Shown here: positions 15,428-17,244 of the stretch, piece by piece
Layout of the letters: each line of letters starts with the position of its first letter
Numbering within the stretch: position 1 is the stretch's first letter
Assembly: GCA_051005375.1 (NCBI GenBank)
Contig: JBPCJK010000048.1
Span: forward strand, 1 to 17,244
Direction: 5' to 3'
Origin: JADDRA01 sp051005375
Lineage (GTDB): Bacteria; Actinomycetota; Acidimicrobiia; Acidimicrobiales; CADCSY01
DNA: 17,244 nt
Notes under the pieces: model-generated
Told to the model about the DNA's origin: nothing
What the model saw: only the letters and a program-made list of their open reading frames with translations
Databases searched by the model: none
Program-made: the position numbers and the translations under genes

Positions 15428-16774
15428 GTGTCCCTTCCCATCCCCACCCGGCGCCTGGCCCTGGTGGCCGTGGCCCTGTCGGTGCCGTTGCTCTTGGTCC
15501 CCCTGGTCCTTCCGGCCAGCCTGGCGCTGGTCGACGGCGTGCTGGTGGCCCTGGCCGTGGTCGACTGGCTGCTGGCGACACGGCCCGGCTCGTTGGCCGT
15601 CGAGCGCCGCCTCCCCTCCGTGGTCAGCCTCGGCTCCGAGGCCGAGGTGGAGTGGCGGGTCCGCAACCCCACCCGGCGTCGGATCACCGTGGCCCTCGCC
15701 GACGAGCTGGCGCCCTCTCTGGGGGCCGGGTCCCGTCGCACCCGCCTCTCGGTCCCGGCCCTGGGCCTGGGCGACGCCACCACCACCCTTCGCCCCACCC
15801 GAAGGGGCCGCTTCGAGGTGAGGGCGCTGACGGTGCGTGTCGAGGGCCCTTTGGGCCTGGCTGCCCGACAGGAGACGTTGTCCCGTCCGGCGGTGCTGAT
15901 GGTGCACCCGCGCTACCGCTCCCGAGACCAGGCCGAGCTGCGCATCAACCGTGCCCGCCTGCTCGAAGTCGGGCTGCGCTCGGCCCAGGGCAGGGGCGGG
16001 GGGACCGAGTTCGACGCTCTGCGGGAGTACTCCGTCGACGACGAGTCCCGGCGCATCGACTGGGCGGCCACGGCCCGCACCGGCCGAGCCATCGTGCGCA
16101 CCTACCGGGCCGAGCGCAACCAGACGGTGGTGTGCCTGATCGACAACGGGCGAACCATGGCCGCCCGTACCGCTGGGGTGCCCCGACTAGAGCACGCCAT
16201 GGACGCGACCATGATGTTGACCCACGTCGCCACCCGGTTGGGCGACCGGGCCGGGCTCCTGGCCTTCGACCAGGAGGTGCGCACGGTGGTCGCTCCCGGC
16301 CACAGCCAGCGCCAGCTGGCCCGGGTCACCGAGGCCATGTACGACCTGGAGCCGGCGCTGGTGGAGAGCGACTACCGGGGCGCGTTCAGCGCCACCCTGG
16401 CCCGCTTCCGCCGTCGGTCACTGCTGGTGCTGTTCACCGACCTGGCCGAGCAGGCGCTGTCGGAGACGCTCCTGCCGGCGCTGCCGCTGATCGTGCGCCA
16501 CCACCTGCTGGTGGTGGCAGCCGTGGTCGACCCCGACGTGCTCAAGTGGGCGGCGTCGACTCCCGGCTCTGCACCACCGACGGCGATGATCGGCCGTGGC
16601 TATGCCACGGACGCCTATCGCAAGGCGGCCGCCCTCGCCGCTCTCGACGAACGGCGCCGGGTGGCCGCCCGCCTCCGGGGGCTGGGGGCCACCGTGGTGG
16701 ACGCCCCTCCCGGTGAGCTCGCTCCCCGCCTGGCCGACGCCTACCTGCGGGTCAAGGCCACCGGCCGCCTGTAG
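15428..16774 (+). CDS. DUF58 domain protein, likely MoxR partner
   Basis: This 448-residue protein has two N-terminal hydrophobic segments (about 10-30 and 33-50). A beta-rich region follows, and then the DUF58/von Willebrand A-like domain. The DUF58 hallmark is clear: GGTEFDALREYSVDDESRRI (191-210) followed by DWAATARTGR and the Arg-rich strand. The metal-site motif reads DNGRTM (239-244), a variant of the DxSxS type, with Thr in place of the last Ser. LLVLFTDLAEQ later in the domain supplies the second acidic loop. It starts with a GTG preceded by an AGGG sequence five bases upstream. In other bacteria DUF58 proteins are encoded next to MoxR ATPases and are presumed membrane-tethered substrates or effectors. 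The specific role is unknown. Confidence 0.9.
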   Translation: MSLPIPTRRLALVAVALSVPLLLVPLVLPASLALVDGVLVALAVVDWLLATRPGSLAVERRLPSVVSLGSEAEVEWRVRNPTRRRITVALADELAPSLGAGSRRTRLSVPALGLGDATTTLRPTRRGRFEVRALTVRVEGPLGLAARQETLSRPAVLMVHPRYRSRDQAELRINRARLLEVGLRSAQGRGGGTEFDALREYSVDDESRRIDWAATARTGRAIVRTYRAERNQTVVCLIDNGRTMAARTAGVPRLEHAMDATMMLTHVATRLGDRAGLLAFDQEVRTVVAPGHSQRQLARVTEAMYDLEPALVESDYRGAFSATLARFRRRSLLVLFTDLAEQALSETLLPALPLIVRHHLLVVAAVVDPDVLKWAASTPGSAPPTAMIGRGYATDAYRKAAALAALDERRRVAARLRGLGATVVDAPPGELAPRLADAYLRVKATGRL

Positions 16775-16775
16775 T

Positions 16776-16788
16776 CGGCCCCGGGCCG
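16776..16788 (+). terminator. GC hairpin after the DUF58 gene
   Basis: CGGCC (16776-16780), loop CCG and GGCCG (16784-16788) begin two bases after the stop codon. The stem is compact and GC-only, without a T-run. It probably marks the end of the five-gene transcript, with low certainty. Confidence 0.3.
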
Positions 16789-16808
16789 TCTCGGCACAGG
16801 CTCGGCGG

Positions 16809-16821
16809 TAGCCTTCGGCGC
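16809..16821 (+). promoter_or_regulatory. Leaderless promoter of the Uma2-family gene
   Basis: TAGCCT (16809-16814) is followed by seven bases and then the GTG at 16822. It is the same spacing as four other transcription-unit heads in the window. Confidence 0.45.
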
Positions 16822-17244
16822 GTGACCACGACCACGACCGACCTCAGCGTCGAGGACTTCCTGGCCGTGGAGTGGCCTTCCGGGGCCCAGCTTGTGGAAG
16901 GAGAGGTGATCGTGAACGCCCCCACCTTCCGCCATCAGGAGATCGTCGTCCGCATCGTCCGACGCCTGGCAGAGTGGGTCGAAGTCGATCGGGGCCGGGG
17001 CGGTGTCGGCATCGGCGGCAACTGGACCATCGCCCCCGCCAGCAGCTACATCCCCGACGTCTGGTGGGCCTCCGCTGCGCACCGACCCGACCCGGAGTCA
17101 GCCCGCAGCGACTCCCCACCCGACCTGGTGGTCGAGGTCCGCTCCCCGGGCACCTGGCGCCTGGACATCGGCCCCAAGCGGGCCGTCTACGAGCGCACCG
17201 GGGTGGGCGAGCTGTGGCTGGTCGACACCCCCGCCCGCACCGTG
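16822..17244 (+). CDS. Uma2-family (DUF820) restriction-endonuclease-like protein, partial
   Basis: The first 141 residues of a Uma2/DUF820 protein are present, and the gene continues past the right edge. The PD-(D/E)XK-like core is visible: IPDV with D79, then PPDLVVEVRSP with E105, and K119 in DIGPKRAVYE. The GVGELWLVD strand that follows is characteristic. The N-terminal LVEGEVIVNAPTFRHQEIV segment is also typical. These proteins are very common in cyanobacteria and actinomycetes, and their biological role is not settled. They are sometimes grouped with mobile or defence genes by fold alone. Here the gene stands singly with its own -10 box and shows base composition like its neighbours, so nothing marks it as recently acquired. 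Confidence 0.88.
   Translation, partial: MTTTTTDLSVEDFLAVEWPSGAQLVEGEVIVNAPTFRHQEIVVRIVRRLAEWVEVDRGRGGVGIGGNWTIAPASSYIPDVWWASAAHRPDPESARSDSPPDLVVEVRSPGTWRLDIGPKRAVYERTGVGELWLVDTPARTV

Overview
The window is very GC-rich, with G or C at nearly all third codon positions. It looks like the chromosome of a high-GC actinomycete. The SenX3-RegX3-like pair, the DRLWRHPSE-type HtrA, the DUF2342 protein and the actinobacterial MoxR/DUF58/DUF4129/DUF4350 cluster all point to Actinomycetota. Acidimicrobiia is my best guess at class, but that is inference. Gene density is high: there are 16 protein genes, no gene-free stretch longer than about 230 bases, and I saw no rRNA, tRNA, CRISPR array, insertion sequence or phage gene.

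Region 1 (227-4465, plus strand) is a phosphate-signalling block: two different PhoU-family proteins in tandem, the nucleotidase SurE, and a SenX3-like sensor kinase followed by a RegX3-like response regulator. A hairpin follows the regulator. Region 2 (4559-6363, plus strand) is an MFS transporter translationally coupled to a small YfcE/MJ0936-type phosphodiesterase. Region 3 (6382-6998, minus strand) is a VapBC-type toxin-antitoxin pair with a clear dyad operator over its promoter.

Region 4 is two divergent genes, a DUF2342 protein (minus, 7059-8240) and an NAD-dependent epimerase-like protein (plus, 8259-9290). Only 18 bases separate their start codons, and both starts sit in the arms of a perfect inverted repeat. 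Region 5 (minus, 9317-11332) holds a membrane-anchored HtrA-type serine protease with a PDZ domain and a SAM-dependent methyltransferase. Region 6 (plus, 11461-16774) is a probable five-gene operon: a multi-pass membrane protein with a (GYGPPP)-type tail repeat, DUF4129, DUF4350, MoxR AAA+ ATPase and DUF58 protein. Its role is poorly understood in any organism. A partial Uma2-family nuclease gene runs off the right edge.

A regulatory pattern recurs. At seven transcription-unit heads a TANNNT box (the actinobacterial -10 form) lies 6 to 8 bases, most often exactly 7, before the start codon. This geometry predicts leaderless mRNAs, and I used it to choose several starts. Genes inside operons instead show 1- to 8-base overlaps, sometimes with a Shine-Dalgarno site.
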